Numbered from the stretch's first letter, positions 1 to 9,477 are shown. The stretch: DNA of 64,000 bases from Lysobacter firmicutimachus (GCF_037027445.1 NZ_JBANDL010000002.1:3100001-3164000); one strand, 5' to 3'. The notes: generated by a model not told the origin, from the letters alone. Numbers and translations: made by a program.

Positions 1-2026
1 TGGCCAGCGGCAGGGTGTAGCGCGCGGTCAGGTTGTAGACCCACTTCGGCGCCTGCGGCAGCGGATTGCCGTCGATCGCCGCCAGGGTCTGGCCGTTGCG
101 CACCACCAGCGGATCGGTCACGGTGCAGCCGCCGCCGCAGGGGGCGACGAACAGGTTGCCGTCCTGGATTTCGGTGTCGTTGTAGCTGGCGCCGAAGGTG
201 ACCATGAGGTTGTCGGTCAGGTAGGCGTCGAGGTCGACTTCGAAGCCCTGGCCGACGGTCTTGTCGGCATTGACCAGGATGGTCTGGTTGAGCGCGCCGC
301 CGACGGCATTGAGCTGCTGGTTGTCGACGGTGTAGCGGAACAGCGCCACGCCCAGGCGGGCGCGCTTGTCCCACAGGTCGGCCTTGAGGCCGGCTTCGTA
401 GGAGATCACCTTCTCCGCGTCGGCCACCGACGGGCTCGGCGGCACCTGGAACAGCAGGCGGCCCTGGATGCTCGGCGCGCGGAAGCCCTTGGCGACGCGC
501 GCGTACAGGTTGATGTCGTCGGTGGCCTGGAACACGCCGCTGACGTCCCAGCTGACGTCGTCGACGTCAGTGTTGACCTTGAACGGGCCCGACACCGGCG
601 CGCCGAACGGCGCGCTCTGCAGCACGCTGGCGCTGAAATCCTTCTCGTCCTGGGTGTAGCGCAGGCCGCCGCGCAGCTTGAAGCGATCGGTCACCGCGTA
701 CTCGACCGAGCCGAACGCGGCCCAGGCCTTGTTGCGCTGCTTCTGCTGCGCATGGCCGGCCTGCGCGCCGCCGCCGAGGGTGTCGTAGTTCAGGCTGTCG
801 ACGGTGATGTCTTCGTCGAAGTAGAACAGGCCCGCCTGCCAGTTGAACGGGCCGGCGTAGTTCGACTCCAGGCGGAATTCCTGGGTCCACTGGCGGTGGT
901 CCGGCAGGCCGTCGGCCGATTCGGCGGTGAACGGAATGCCGCGCGGGGTGCTGCCGCCGGGCAGGAACTCGGCGCCGATGCCGCCGTCGATGTCGCCGCG
1001 GCTGAGCGAGTCGGCCGACTCGTAGCCGGTGATCGAGTACAGGGTCAGGTCGTTGGACAGGTCCCAGCTCAGGCGCGCGCTGGCGCCGAAGGTGTCCAGC
1101 TTCTGGAAGTTGCGGCCGTCGATGCCGACCTGGTCGACGTCGAAGCCGTCGACCAGGTCGTTGCTGCCCGGCTTGAACAGCATCGCCCGGAACAGGCGCG
1201 CGGTGCCCTTGAGGTGGCGCGCGTGGACGTTGAACAGCGCATCGAAGGTGTCGCTGCCGTCGTACTGCAGCTGCAGGCGCAGCGCCGACTCGTCGTAGCC
1301 TTCCAGCTCGCGGTTGCTGCGCGCGTTCGGGTTGGTGTTGTCGACCCAGTCGCCGCGGCGCTGGTACATGCCCGAGGCGCGGCCGGACCAGTTGGCGCCG
1401 AGCGGGCCGCTGATCGCGCCTTCGAAGTTGGTGGTGCCGTAGGTGCCGTAGGAGATCTGGCCGTAGCCTTCCAGCTCGCGGGTCGGCTTGGCCGATTCGA
1501 ACTTCACCACGCCGGCCGGGGTATTGCGGCCGAACAGGGTGCCCTGCGGGCCGCGCAGCAGTTCGACGTTCTCCAGGTCGAACACCGGGAAGCCCTTCAG
1601 CAGCGGGTTCTCCAGGACGATGTCGTCGTACACCAGCGACACCGGCTGGGAGGCGTTGAGATCGAAGTCGGTGTTGCCCAGGCCGCGGATGTAGAAGCGC
1701 GGGAAGGCGCGGCCGAACGAGGATTCGATGTTGAGGCTGGGCAAGCGGCCCGACAGGAAGCGGATGTCGCCGCCGCCGGAGCCGAGCACGTGCAGCTTCT
1801 CGCGGTCGACCGTGGTCAGCGCGACCGGCACGTCCTTGGCGCGTTCGACCTTGCGCTGCGCGGTCACCATCAGCGCATCGAGGGTCTTGGCTTCGCCTTC
1901 GGCCGGCGCGGCGGGCGCGGTGTCCTGGGCGAAGGCGGCGGCGGAAGCCAGGCTCAGGCCGATGGCGGCGGCGAGGACGCCGGCGCGCGGGGCATGACGA
2001 CGAAGCGCACGAAGGTGCTGGGGCAT
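1..2026 (-). CDS. TonB-dependent outer-membrane receptor (3' end beyond window)
   Basis: Outer-membrane beta-barrel receptor that would take up a ligand (siderophore, vitamin or other large nutrient) with TonB energy. 675 residues are visible from ATG 2026; the C-terminal strands lie off the window, as such receptors usually run to 700-800. Residues 1-34 form a signal peptide ending AFAQ. A TonB-box-like stretch follows (LDALMVTAQR, about 49-58). The plug domain is clear, with YIRGLGNTDFDLNA and VELLRGPQGTLFGRNTPAG; the rest is barrel with alternating aromatic strands. A Cys pair, PCGGGC, lies near the truncated end and may form an extracellular loop disulphide. No good Shine-Dalgarno precedes the ATG, and the 221 bases upstream show no clear promoter. 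No transporter or siderophore gene is adjacent, so the ligand cannot be named. Confidence 0.93.
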   Translation of the reverse strand, partial: MPQHLRALRRHAPRAGVLAAAIGLSLASAAAFAQDTAPAAPAEGEAKTLDALMVTAQRKVERAKDVPVALTTVDREKLHVLGSGGGDIRFLSGRLPSLNIESSFGRAFPRFYIRGLGNTDFDLNASQPVSLVYDDIVLENPLLKGFPVFDLENVELLRGPQGTLFGRNTPAGVVKFESAKPTRELEGYGQISYGTYGTTNFEGAISGPLGANWSGRASGMYQRRGDWVDNTNPNARSNRELEGYDESALRLQLQYDGSDTFDALFNVHARHLKGTARLFRAMLFKPGSNDLVDGFDVDQVGIDGRNFQKLDTFGASARLSWDLSNDLTLYSITGYESADSLSRGDIDGGIGAEFLPGGSTPRGIPFTAESADGLPDHRQWTQEFRLESNYAGPFNWQAGLFYFDEDITVDSLNYDTLGGGAQAGHAQQKQRNKAWAAFGSVEYAVTDRFKLRGGLRYTQDEKDFSASVLQSAPFGAPVSGPFKVNTDVDDVSWDVSGVFQATDDINLYARVAKGFRAPSIQGRLLFQVPPSPSVADAEKVISYEAGLKADLWDKRARLGVALFRYTVDNQQLNAVGGALNQTILVNADKTVGQGFEVDLDAYLTDNLMVTFGASYNDTEIQDGNLFVAPCGGGCTVTDPLVVRNGQTLAAIDGNPLPQAPKWVYNLTARYTLPLA

Positions 2027-2247
2027 GGTCGGATTTCTCGTGGACGCGGCGCCGCGGCGGCGCCAGTTCGGGGGGAAGACCGCCGCGGCTCCTCAACGGG
2101 AATGCGCGCGCGGCGTTCGGCGATCGGACCGTCCCTTGACGGCCGTGACGCGGACCTGCCCGCGCCCCTGGGCGACTCATTGACCGGGGAATGTTACCAA
2201 ATCATTAAAAGAGCTGGTGCTCCAAAGCCCATTACCATCGGGTCGGT

Positions 2248-2685
2248 TCAGGGACGCCATTCCAGATGGGCCGGCAGCGCAGCCGGGTCCAGGCCCCGCT
2301 GCGCCGGCGGCCGCGCCGGCTCGGTCGCGGTCTTGGGCGGCACCCGGCAGAACCGGAACCGCAGCGAGGCCCCACCGACGCTCGCCGCCGGCACCCTCAA
2401 TCGATAACGCAGGCGGCGTTCGGCCTCGGCGCGTCCGTACGGAACCAGCCGCCCGAGCACGGTGCCGTCGGCGTCGCGCACTTCCAGGGTTTCCCCGGGC
2501 TGCAGGGGTCGGTACTCGACCACCAGCAGCAGTCGCGCGGCGCCCGCCGGCCGGGGCGGCACGGCCAACTCGCGCAGAGGCGGCGGCGTGGCGGCAGCGG
2601 CGAACACAGCGACGAGGACGGCGCAAGCGAGCCCGCCCGCCGCCGCCGCCCACGCCCGCCATCCCCGCAACCGCCGCATCGCCAT
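2248..2685 (-). CDS. Small membrane-anchored or exported protein beside tyrosinase, function unknown
   Basis: 145 residues. I recognise no family. Residues 1-10 are basic (MAMRRLRGWR), then residues 11-32 are a strongly hydrophobic Ala-rich segment that acts as an uncleaved anchor or signal peptide. The remainder looks like one small beta-rich domain (LLVVEYRPLQPGETLEVRD, then LRFRFCRVPP) with a Pro-rich tail. It starts 52 bases after the tyrosinase stop on the same strand, so the two are probably co-transcribed. Streptomyces tyrosinases use a small helper (MelC1) that delivers copper through His/Met residues; this protein has almost none in its mature part, so a copper-chaperone role is not supported. 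An assembly or membrane-tethering partner is possible but is only inference. Confidence 0.6.
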   Translation of the reverse strand: MAMRRLRGWRAWAAAAGGLACAVLVAVFAAAATPPPLRELAVPPRPAGAARLLLVVEYRPLQPGETLEVRDADGTVLGRLVPYGRAEAERRLRYRLRVPAASVGGASLRFRFCRVPPKTATEPARPPAQRGLDPAALPAHLEWRP

Positions 2686-2737
2686 CGTTGCGCCCGCCTC
2701 GCCGTCCGCGTCCGTCGCCGAGCGACTGCGCCGCCGC

Positions 2738-4297
2738 TCAGAACTGACCGATGCTGAGCTTTTCCAGCCGCGCCTTCAATGGCGCCGCGGCACCGGCGTC
2801 CTCGCGCGGCTCGGCCACCACCTGGACCCGCAACGGCTCCTGCGCGTCCAGCGCGTCGGCCTCGGCCAGGCCGCGCAGATTGGCGCTGATCGGCACGGTG
2901 AAGGCGACCGCCTCGCCGTGGCCGCGATGACGGCCGAAAAACTCCAGCGTGCCGGCATAGTACGGGCTGCCCGGGCCGTAGTCGGTACGCCCTTCCGGCG
3001 CGTTCAGCAGCACTTTGTAGCGCATCGCCTTGGTGTCGTCCGGGCGCAGGTAGACGCGCACGTACACCGGCGCGGCGCGGCCGTCGCGCAACGCGGCCGC
3101 GCGCAACGCCGGCGGCAGTTTCACCGATGCGGTCGCGTCCTGGTCCGGAGTCAGCATGCTGGGCTCGATCTTGGCGGCCACTTCGGTATTGCTGCTGCGC
3201 ACTCGCGCGGCCTTGACCACCTCTTCGCCGGAACCGGCCTCGTAGCCGTAGTCGAAATCGCCGATGGTCGCGTAGTCGCCGGCGGTGTTGCGCGCGACCG
3301 GCTGGCCCTTCTCGTCGATGTAGAACAGGAACGGTTCTTTCGACCAGGCCGTCAGGTCCGCCCCGGTGGGCAGGGTCGGCCCGCCCTGTGCCTGCTGCTT
3401 GCGCGTCCACACGTCCCAGATCCGGTCGATGTTGGCGTGGTGGGCGAAGAACACCGGGTCCACCGGCGACAGGAAGTCGCCCATGAAACCGCCGGTGTCG
3501 TTGTGCACCTGGTTGTGCGGGAACTGCTCCAGGGTGGCGAAGCCGACCATCTGGCTGTGCTGCAAGGCCTGGTCGCTGCCGAAATCGACGAAGTCGATCG
3601 GCGCCAGGGACTCCTCGAGCTTGCTCATCGACACCGCATCCTGGGTCTGCTGGTCGAAGTCCGGGTGGGCCTTGGTCAGCGCGCGCGCGTTGGCCGGGTC
3701 GAAGAACATCGGATTGCCCTTGACCTGCGCCCACACGTCGGCCATCGAGGTGTAATGGCGATACTTCTGTTCGGCGATCTGGCCGGCGCTCATGCCGCTC
3801 CAGAAATCGTTCATCGGCCCCTCGAACAGATCGTAGAAGCGCTCGTAGCTGGCGATGTAGTCCGGATGCGCCGGATTCAACAGGCCGTCGTAGAACGAGG
3901 CCGGCACCCGCGGCTCGGCGGTCCAGTCCCAGTACGGCAGGGCGAATTCGGCGTCGCCGCTAAGATCGCGGCAGATGCGCTCGAACCAGCCGATGTAGCC
4001 GCGGTGCCAGACCACGAACCACCAGTTGCCGTGCGGGCAATCCAGGGTGTGGATGAAAGCGTTGCGGTACCAATTGCGCGGATCGGTCGGCGGCAGCGCG
4101 AGCATGGCCTTGATCGCCTTCTCGTAGCTGGCCAGCACGCGCAGCGGAAAACCCGGCTTGGCCAGGTTGCGGCGCAGGTACTTCGGCTTGGGTTGGGTGC
4201 GCGCCCAGCGCGGCAGCGCCAGGGCGCCGGCGCCGAGCGCCGAGCCGATCAGGAACTGCCTGCGCGAAACGCCGTCTGCGATACCGTTTCCGTGCAT
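2738..4297 (-). CDS. Tat-exported tyrosinase / plant-type polyphenol oxidase
   Basis: Type-3 copper oxidase oxidising phenols or catechols to quinones. 519 residues. The N-terminus carries a twin-arginine signal (SRRQFL, 11-16), so the folded, copper-loaded enzyme is exported. CuA ligands are H83, H89 and H98; CuB ligands are H261, H265 and H287 in HNQVH and AHHANIDRIW. C87 sits four residues after H83, and H89 to H98 are nine apart: the spacing of plant catechol oxidase, where that Cys forms a thioether with the second CuA His. After the catalytic domain come a DWL-like segment (about 315-355, with FLFYIDEKGQPV) and a C-terminal KFDV-like beta domain (about 390-519), the plant three-domain layout. 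GAGGAGG six bases before ATG 4297 fixes the start. A small anchored protein follows. Substrate (tyrosine or diphenol) cannot be read from sequence. Confidence 0.93.
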   Translation of the reverse strand: MHGNGIADGVSRRQFLIGSALGAGALALPRWARTQPKPKYLRRNLAKPGFPLRVLASYEKAIKAMLALPPTDPRNWYRNAFIHTLDCPHGNWWFVVWHRGYIGWFERICRDLSGDAEFALPYWDWTAEPRVPASFYDGLLNPAHPDYIASYERFYDLFEGPMNDFWSGMSAGQIAEQKYRHYTSMADVWAQVKGNPMFFDPANARALTKAHPDFDQQTQDAVSMSKLEESLAPIDFVDFGSDQALQHSQMVGFATLEQFPHNQVHNDTGGFMGDFLSPVDPVFFAHHANIDRIWDVWTRKQQAQGGPTLPTGADLTAWSKEPFLFYIDEKGQPVARNTAGDYATIGDFDYGYEAGSGEEVVKAARVRSSNTEVAAKIEPSMLTPDQDATASVKLPPALRAAALRDGRAAPVYVRVYLRPDDTKAMRYKVLLNAPEGRTDYGPGSPYYAGTLEFFGRHRGHGEAVAFTVPISANLRGLAEADALDAQEPLRVQVVAEPREDAGAAAPLKARLEKLSIGQF

Positions 4298-4485
4298 GGT
4301 TGCCTCCTCGCATCGTGGATGCCGCGCACTGCGTCAGCGGCGACGAAATCGCCGCAGCGCTCCTGCGCCGCGGTTCTGCCGTACATACGCACGCGGATCG
4401 CGGCAGCGGCCACATCGCGGCGGCTTGCAACGCAGGCACGGAAAAACTGCGAAGCGCGACGCGCAATGGGCGTGCACGGCGCCGG

Positions 4486-4521
4486 AAAAAACGATGCCCC
4501 GGTCGCTGACGACCGGGGCAT
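4486..4521 (-). terminator. Intrinsic terminator downstream of the amidohydrolase
   Basis: A perfect 12-bp stem (4494-4505 with 4510-4521, loop CTGA) is followed, reading the minus strand, by a run of six T (4486-4491 as A on plus). It lies 42 bases beyond the amidohydrolase stop and so separates that gene from the tyrosinase transcript. Confidence 0.85.
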
Positions 4522-4562
4522 GTTCGGCGACGCGCGCGAACGCGGGGCGTTCGCGGGCGGCG

Positions 4563-6635
4563 TCAGTGGGAGATCTTGGCCGGCTCGGCGAAGGCGCGCA
4601 CGCCCAGGGCCTTGTAGATCTCGCTGGGGTAGTAGCCGGTGTCGCCCTGCACGACCAGGGCGATCTTCCGGATATCGCCGATGTTGCGGGTCGGGTCGCC
4701 GTCGACCAGCAGCAGGTCGGCGCGCTTGCCCGGGGCGATCGAGCCGCGGTCGTCGAGTACCCGCGCGACCTTGGCCGCATTCCAAGTCGCCACCTGCAGC
4801 GCCTGGGCCGGGGTCAGCCCGGCGCGCACGTACAGGGCCAGTTCGTGCTGCAGGGTGAAGCCGGGCACCTCGTCGGTGCCGGCCAGCAGCGGCACGCCGG
4901 CCTGGTAGGCGCGGCCGACGAACTCGACCAGCTTGTCGTAGGACTGGCGGTAGCGCGCCGCGGTGGCGTCGTCGGGAATGTCCAGCTCGGCGGCGCGGCG
5001 CGCGCGCTGCACGTCCGGCGGCAGGTGCTCGGCGACTTCGGCGAAGCCCGGCCACAACTCGCCGTTGCGCTGGTGCAGGAACTCGAACGTGGCCAGGGTC
5101 GGGTCGATCGCGATCTGCTTCTTCGCCAGCATGGCGATGAAGTCCTGCACCGGCTTGGAATCCAGGTCCAGCGCCGCGGTCTTGTCGGCGACCAGGTAGA
5201 AGCGCTGCAGGGTACGGGTGTCGGTCTTGTCGTCGATGAAGAAGTTCAGCATCAGCTGGTTGATGTGCTGGATCTCGTCGAAGCCCTGGTCGGCGACGTC
5301 CTGGGCGCGCATGAACGCCGGCACGTGGCCGCTGACGCGCAGCCCCTTGCCGTGCGCATAGGCCACGGTGTCGCGCAGCGCATCCTTCGGGAACGAGTTG
5401 TAGATCTTGATCTGCGGATAGCCGTGCGCGGCGTACCAGTCCACCGCCTTCTTGGCTTCGTCCAGGTTCTTGATCACGAAGCCGTTGCGCGCGGAGTAGT
5501 TGCTCTCGCCCTCGATGAAGCCGGCCGGAACCACGTTCGGCGACATCAGCGCCCCGTCGCGGATCTCGCCGATGATCTGCTGCAGGGACGCGTTGTCGTT
5601 GCCCATGTCGCGCACGGTGGTCACGCCGGCGGCGATGTTGAGCCCGCCGTCCCAGCGCGACACGTGGCCGTGCATGTCGAACAGGCCCGGCAGCAGGCTG
5701 CGGCCGGCGCCGTCGATGACCCGGTCGTACTTGCCCTGGTCGGCGGCCTTGCCGATCGAGACGATCTTGCCGTCGGCGATCACCACGTCGGTGGCCTCGC
5801 CCAGGCGCGCGTGTTCGCTGTCGAACACGCGCACGTTGCGGATCACGCTGGAACCGCGCAGCGGCATGCCCAGTTGCTTGCGCAGGTCGACCAGCAACTT
5901 GCCCTCGGCGGCCTTCTGCCGCGCCTCCAGCGCCGCGGCGTTGCCCTGCCAGCCGTCCTCGATCAACTGCAGGAAGCCGGGGTAGATCGAGGCGAACAGG
6001 CGCGGCTGCGCGCCGCTGGTGGCCCAGACGAAGTCCGGCGAGAAGCCGGCGCCGTTGACCGCGTACAGCTCCACTTTCTGGCTGCGCCCGTCGCGGCTGA
6101 CCTCGGCCTCGTCGAGCTTGCGCAGGCTCAGGCTGCCGTTGGGCAGCAGCGGCAGGCTGCCGTCCTTGCGCTTGGCCAGCGCCTGCAACGCCACCGAATA
6201 GCCGGCCGGGGTGCCGCCCAGCGGCGAATACAGCCCGGTGCCCTGGACCTGCATCTCGCCCGAGTCGGACGTCGATTTCCATACCGCCTTGTCGCCGTCT
6301 CGGCGGAAGCTCTCGTCGACCTTGGCGCCGAAGGTTTCCAGGCCGGTCACCTTGTAGCTGCGGTAGGTGCCGTCCTCGGCCAGGGTGTAGGTTTCCTTGA
6401 GCTCGGGGCCGCGGCCGTTGTCCTTGAACACGAAATCGACCGTGGTGGTGCCGTCGTCGGCGCGGGTCACTACCTGCTGGCCGGCCTGCTTGCCGCCGTC
6501 GACCAGGGCCAGGTAGCGCACGGTCTCGGCGGCCAGCGCGTTGCCGCCGAAACCGCCGATCAGGCACAGCGCGAGGGCTAACCGGGTACGACCGCGACGC
6601 GGCGCAACGGCGGACGGGGAAAGCGTTCGGATCAT
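4563..6635 (-). CDS. Secreted metal-dependent amidohydrolase
   Basis: 690 residues, exported: basic N-terminus, hydrophobic core and AAE cleavage near residue 37. The C-terminal 430 residues are an amidohydrolase-superfamily TIM barrel of the imidazolonepropionase/Xaa-Pro dipeptidase-like kind. Metal ligands are visible as H322 and H324 in FDMHGHVSRWD, a probable bridging K410, H437 (SGHVPA), H457 and D588 (LLAGTDEVPG). The strand IDGAGRSLLPGLFDMH is typical. The first 250 residues after the signal are an extra beta-rich domain of unknown role, making the protein much longer than the core family. GGAG lies eight bases before ATG 6635. It has its own terminator. The natural substrate is unknown; peptides or N-acyl amino acids are plausible given the many peptidases around it. 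Confidence 0.9.
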   Translation of the reverse strand: MIRTLSPSAVAPRRGRTRLALALCLIGGFGGNALAAETVRYLALVDGGKQAGQQVVTRADDGTTTVDFVFKDNGRGPELKETYTLAEDGTYRSYKVTGLETFGAKVDESFRRDGDKAVWKSTSDSGEMQVQGTGLYSPLGGTPAGYSVALQALAKRKDGSLPLLPNGSLSLRKLDEAEVSRDGRSQKVELYAVNGAGFSPDFVWATSGAQPRLFASIYPGFLQLIEDGWQGNAAALEARQKAAEGKLLVDLRKQLGMPLRGSSVIRNVRVFDSEHARLGEATDVVIADGKIVSIGKAADQGKYDRVIDGAGRSLLPGLFDMHGHVSRWDGGLNIAAGVTTVRDMGNDNASLQQIIGEIRDGALMSPNVVPAGFIEGESNYSARNGFVIKNLDEAKKAVDWYAAHGYPQIKIYNSFPKDALRDTVAYAHGKGLRVSGHVPAFMRAQDVADQGFDEIQHINQLMLNFFIDDKTDTRTLQRFYLVADKTAALDLDSKPVQDFIAMLAKKQIAIDPTLATFEFLHQRNGELWPGFAEVAEHLPPDVQRARRAAELDIPDDATAARYRQSYDKLVEFVGRAYQAGVPLLAGTDEVPGFTLQHELALYVRAGLTPAQALQVATWNAAKVARVLDDRGSIAPGKRADLLLVDGDPTRNIGDIRKIALVVQGDTGYYPSEIYKALGVRAFAEPAKISH

Positions 6636-6680
6636 CGGTGCAGCTCCATGAAGTGGGATTCGGCCGTTGCCACGCGCGGC

Positions 6681-7100
6681 TCAGTCCTGATGGGTGACCA
6701 TCAGCACGTAGCCGTCCGGATCCTGGACCCGGAATTCGCCGCGCGGGCGGTAGAACGGATAAGCGATTTCGCCGGCATCGATGCCGGCCGCGAGCGTGCG
6801 CTCGCGCATCGCCGCGACGTCGTCGCAGTAGACATAGAACAGCACGCCCTGGGCGGAGGCGTCCACCGGCGCATCGGCCCGCACCAGCATCAGTTCGGCG
6901 CCGGCCGCGCTGCCCAGCCAGGCCCAGACCGGCTCGTCGCGGTCCGGATCGTCGCAGGACGGTTCGCGATGGACCTCGCCGATCGCGAAGTCGAACGCGG
7001 CGTAGAACCGCGCCGCGCGCATCACGCTGGCGACGTGCAGCATCGGCACGAAGCGCGCCGCGCTCGGCGGCGCGACGGACGGGACGTCGGTGGCGGACAT
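6681..7100 (-). CDS. VOC (glyoxalase/bleomycin-resistance) family protein
   Basis: 139 residues from ATG 7100, chosen because AGGAG lies just upstream and the alignable domain begins soon after; the frame stays open further upstream but in low-quality sequence. One VOC domain: FVPMLHVASVMRAARFYAAF opens it and the ending GEFRVQDPDGYVLMVTHQD is the characteristic last strand. Members bind a divalent metal and act as lyases, dioxygenases or drug-binding proteins. Here the sub-family cannot be set, and the usual C-terminal metal Glu is replaced around VLMVTHQD, so enzymatic activity is uncertain. It is divergent from the M3 peptidase gene and ends 45 bases before the amidohydrolase start on the same strand, so the two may share a transcript. 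Confidence 0.85.
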   Translation of the reverse strand: MSATDVPSVAPPSAARFVPMLHVASVMRAARFYAAFDFAIGEVHREPSCDDPDRDEPVWAWLGSAAGAELMLVRADAPVDASAQGVLFYVYCDDVAAMRERTLAAGIDAGEIAYPFYRPRGEFRVQDPDGYVLMVTHQD

Positions 7101-7272
7101 GCGGGCTCCTGTAGCGGGTCGTCCATGCGGCGCGTCGGTGCCAGCCCCCGCCCGGCGCCGGCTCCCGCGATGGTCCCGGACGCGCCGGCCCGCCGGCCCA
7201 TGCCTTTCGTCATGGGTCCGCCCGCCCCCCATCGGTTAGGCTTTCGGCCTCCTATTGACGAGGTTTCGTACG

Positions 7273-9477
7273 ATGAAGCATCCCCTCGCCCTGGCGCTGG
7301 CCGTGGCCCTGGTCGCCACCGTTCCCGGTCTGGCCCACAATGCCCAGGCCCAGACTCCCGCCGCCCAAGCCGTGAAAAACGACGCCCAATCGCACGCCAA
7401 TCCGTTCTTCCAGGAAAGCCCGCTGCCGCTGCAGTTCCCGCAGTTCGACAAGATCAAGGACACCGACTTCGCGCCGGCCTTCGATCGCGGTATGGCCGAG
7501 CAGCTCAAGGAAATCCAGGCGATCGCCGACAATCCGCAGGCGCCGACCTTCGACAACACCATCCTGGCGATGGAGCGCTCCGGCCGCATCCTCAGCCGCG
7601 CCACCGCGACCTTCTTCAACCTGGTCGGCACCGACACCAACCCGGCCCGGCAGAAGCTGCAGCAGGATTACGCGCCCAAGCTGTCCGCGCACCGCGACGC
7701 GATCGCGCTGAACCCGAAGCTGTTCGAACGCATCAAGACCCTGTACGGCCAGCGCGAATCGCTGGGCCTGGACGCCGAAGGCGTGCGCCTGGTCGAACGC
7801 TACTACACCGACTTCGTGCGCGGCGGCGCCAACCTCAGCGAGCCGCAGAAGGCGCGCCTGAAGGCGATCAATTCCGAGCTGGCCGAACTCGGCGCCAAGT
7901 TCAGCGAGAACGTGCTCGAGGAAGTGAAGGACTCGGCGATCGTGGTCGACAGCAAGGCCGAACTCGACGGCCTGTCCGACGAACGCATCGCCGCCGCGGC
8001 CGAAGCGGCCAAGGCGCGCAAGCTGGAAGGCAAGTACCTGCTGACCCTGCTCAACACCACCGGCCAGCCGCCGGAAACCGACCTGACCAACCGCGCCCTG
8101 CGCGAGAAGCTGCACAAGGCTTCGGTCGCGCGCGGCAGCCGCGGCAACAAGTACGACAACACCGCCATCGTCTCCAAGGTCGTCACCCTGCGCACCGAAC
8201 GCGCCAAGATGATGGGCTACCCGAACTACGCCGCCTACGTGCTCGAGGACGAGACCGCCAAGAACGCCGACGCGGTCAACAAGATGCTCGGCCAGCTGGC
8301 CCCGGCCGCGGTCGCCAACGCCCAGCGCGAGGCCGCCGATCTGCAGGCGATGATCGACAAGGAACAGGCCGCCAAGGGCGAGAAGAGCTTCAAGCTCGAG
8401 CCCTGGGACTGGGCCTTCTACGCCGAGAAGGTGCGCAAGGAGAAGTTCGCCTTCGACGAGGCCCAGCTCAAGCCCTACTTCGAAATGAAGAACGTGCTCG
8501 AGAACGGCGTGTTCTACGCCGCCGGCCAGTTGTACGGTCTGAAGTTCAAGCAGCGCACCGACCTGCCGCTGTACCACGCCGACACCAGCGTTTACGACGT
8601 GTACGACGCCGACGGCAAGCAGCTGGCGATCTTCATCGCCGACATGTACGCGCGCGATTCCAAGCGCGGCGGCGCGTGGATGAACTCCTACGTCGAGCAG
8701 TCGGAGCTGTTCGGCACCCTGCCGGTCGTGGCCAACCACCTCAACATCCCCAAGCCGCCGGCCGGCAAGCCGACGCTGATGACCTGGGACGAGGTCACCA
8801 CCATGTTCCACGAGTTCGGCCATGCCCTGCACGGCATGTTCTCGAACGTGAAGTACCCCTACTTCTCCGGCACCAGCGTGCCGCGCGACTTCGTCGAATT
8901 CCCGTCGCAGGTCAACGAGATGTGGGCCGACTGGCCGTCGGTGCTGGCCAACTACGCCAAGCACTACCAGACCGGCGAGCCGATGCCGAAGGAGTTGCTG
9001 GACAAGGTGCTGGCGGCGTCCAAGTTCAACCAGGGCTTCACCACCACCGAATACCTCGGCGCGGCGATGCTCGACCAGAACTGGCACCAACTCTCCGACG
9101 CTTCGCAGGTGCCGGCGGCCAAGGACGTGATGGCGTTCGAAGCCGCGGCGCTGAAGAAGGACGGCATCGCCTACGCGCCGGTGCCGCCGCGTTACCGCAC
9201 CCCGTACTTCAGCCACATCATGGGCGGCTACGCGGCCGGCTACTACGCCTACATCTGGTCGGAAGTGCTGGACGCCAACACGGTGAAGTGGATCAAGCAG
9301 CACGGCGGCCTGACCCGCGAGAACGGCGACCGCTTCCGCGCCACGCTGCTCTCGCGCGGCGGCAGCAAGGACGCGCTGCAGCTGTTCCGCGACTTCTCCG
9401 GCCACGAGCCGAAGATCCAGCCGCTGCTGGAGCGTCGCGGCCTGACCGCCCCGGCGGGCGCTGCGCCGGCCCAATAA
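7273..9477 (+). CDS. dcp: Secreted M3-family zinc metallopeptidase (peptidyl-dipeptidase Dcp type)
   Basis: 734 residues. Members of this family cleave dipeptides or short fragments from small peptides inside a deep channel. The signal peptide is MKHPLALALAVALVATVPGL followed by AHNAQAQ, so it acts in the periplasm or outside. The zinc site is HEFGH at 513-517 (MFHEFGHALHG) with E542 (FVEFPSQVNE) as third ligand, the exact M3 spacing. The C-terminus has the substrate-binding GGYAAGYYAYIWSEV segment. ATG 7273 is preferred over a TTG 18 bases upstream because it starts the signal peptide and has GAGG at good distance. It is transcribed alone: divergent VOC gene before it and a strong terminator after it. 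Dcp is favoured over oligopeptidase A by export and length, but the exact specificity is inferred. Confidence 0.93.
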   Translation: MKHPLALALAVALVATVPGLAHNAQAQTPAAQAVKNDAQSHANPFFQESPLPLQFPQFDKIKDTDFAPAFDRGMAEQLKEIQAIADNPQAPTFDNTILAMERSGRILSRATATFFNLVGTDTNPARQKLQQDYAPKLSAHRDAIALNPKLFERIKTLYGQRESLGLDAEGVRLVERYYTDFVRGGANLSEPQKARLKAINSELAELGAKFSENVLEEVKDSAIVVDSKAELDGLSDERIAAAAEAAKARKLEGKYLLTLLNTTGQPPETDLTNRALREKLHKASVARGSRGNKYDNTAIVSKVVTLRTERAKMMGYPNYAAYVLEDETAKNADAVNKMLGQLAPAAVANAQREAADLQAMIDKEQAAKGEKSFKLEPWDWAFYAEKVRKEKFAFDEAQLKPYFEMKNVLENGVFYAAGQLYGLKFKQRTDLPLYHADTSVYDVYDADGKQLAIFIADMYARDSKRGGAWMNSYVEQSELFGTLPVVANHLNIPKPPAGKPTLMTWDEVTTMFHEFGHALHGMFSNVKYPYFSGTSVPRDFVEFPSQVNEMWADWPSVLANYAKHYQTGEPMPKELLDKVLAASKFNQGFTTTEYLGAAMLDQNWHQLSDASQVPAAKDVMAFEAAALKKDGIAYAPVPPRYRTPYFSHIMGGYAAGYYAYIWSEVLDANTVKWIKQHGGLTRENGDRFRATLLSRGGSKDALQLFRDFSGHEPKIQPLLERRGLTAPAGAAPAQ

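Noticed and set aside
2248..4297. Melanin or natural-product gene cluster
   Set aside because: Only the oxidase and one small gene; no synthase, transporter or regulator beside them.
7255..7275. TTG start 18 bases upstream for the M3 peptidase
   Set aside because: ATG 7273 starts the signal peptide directly and has GAGG at proper distance.
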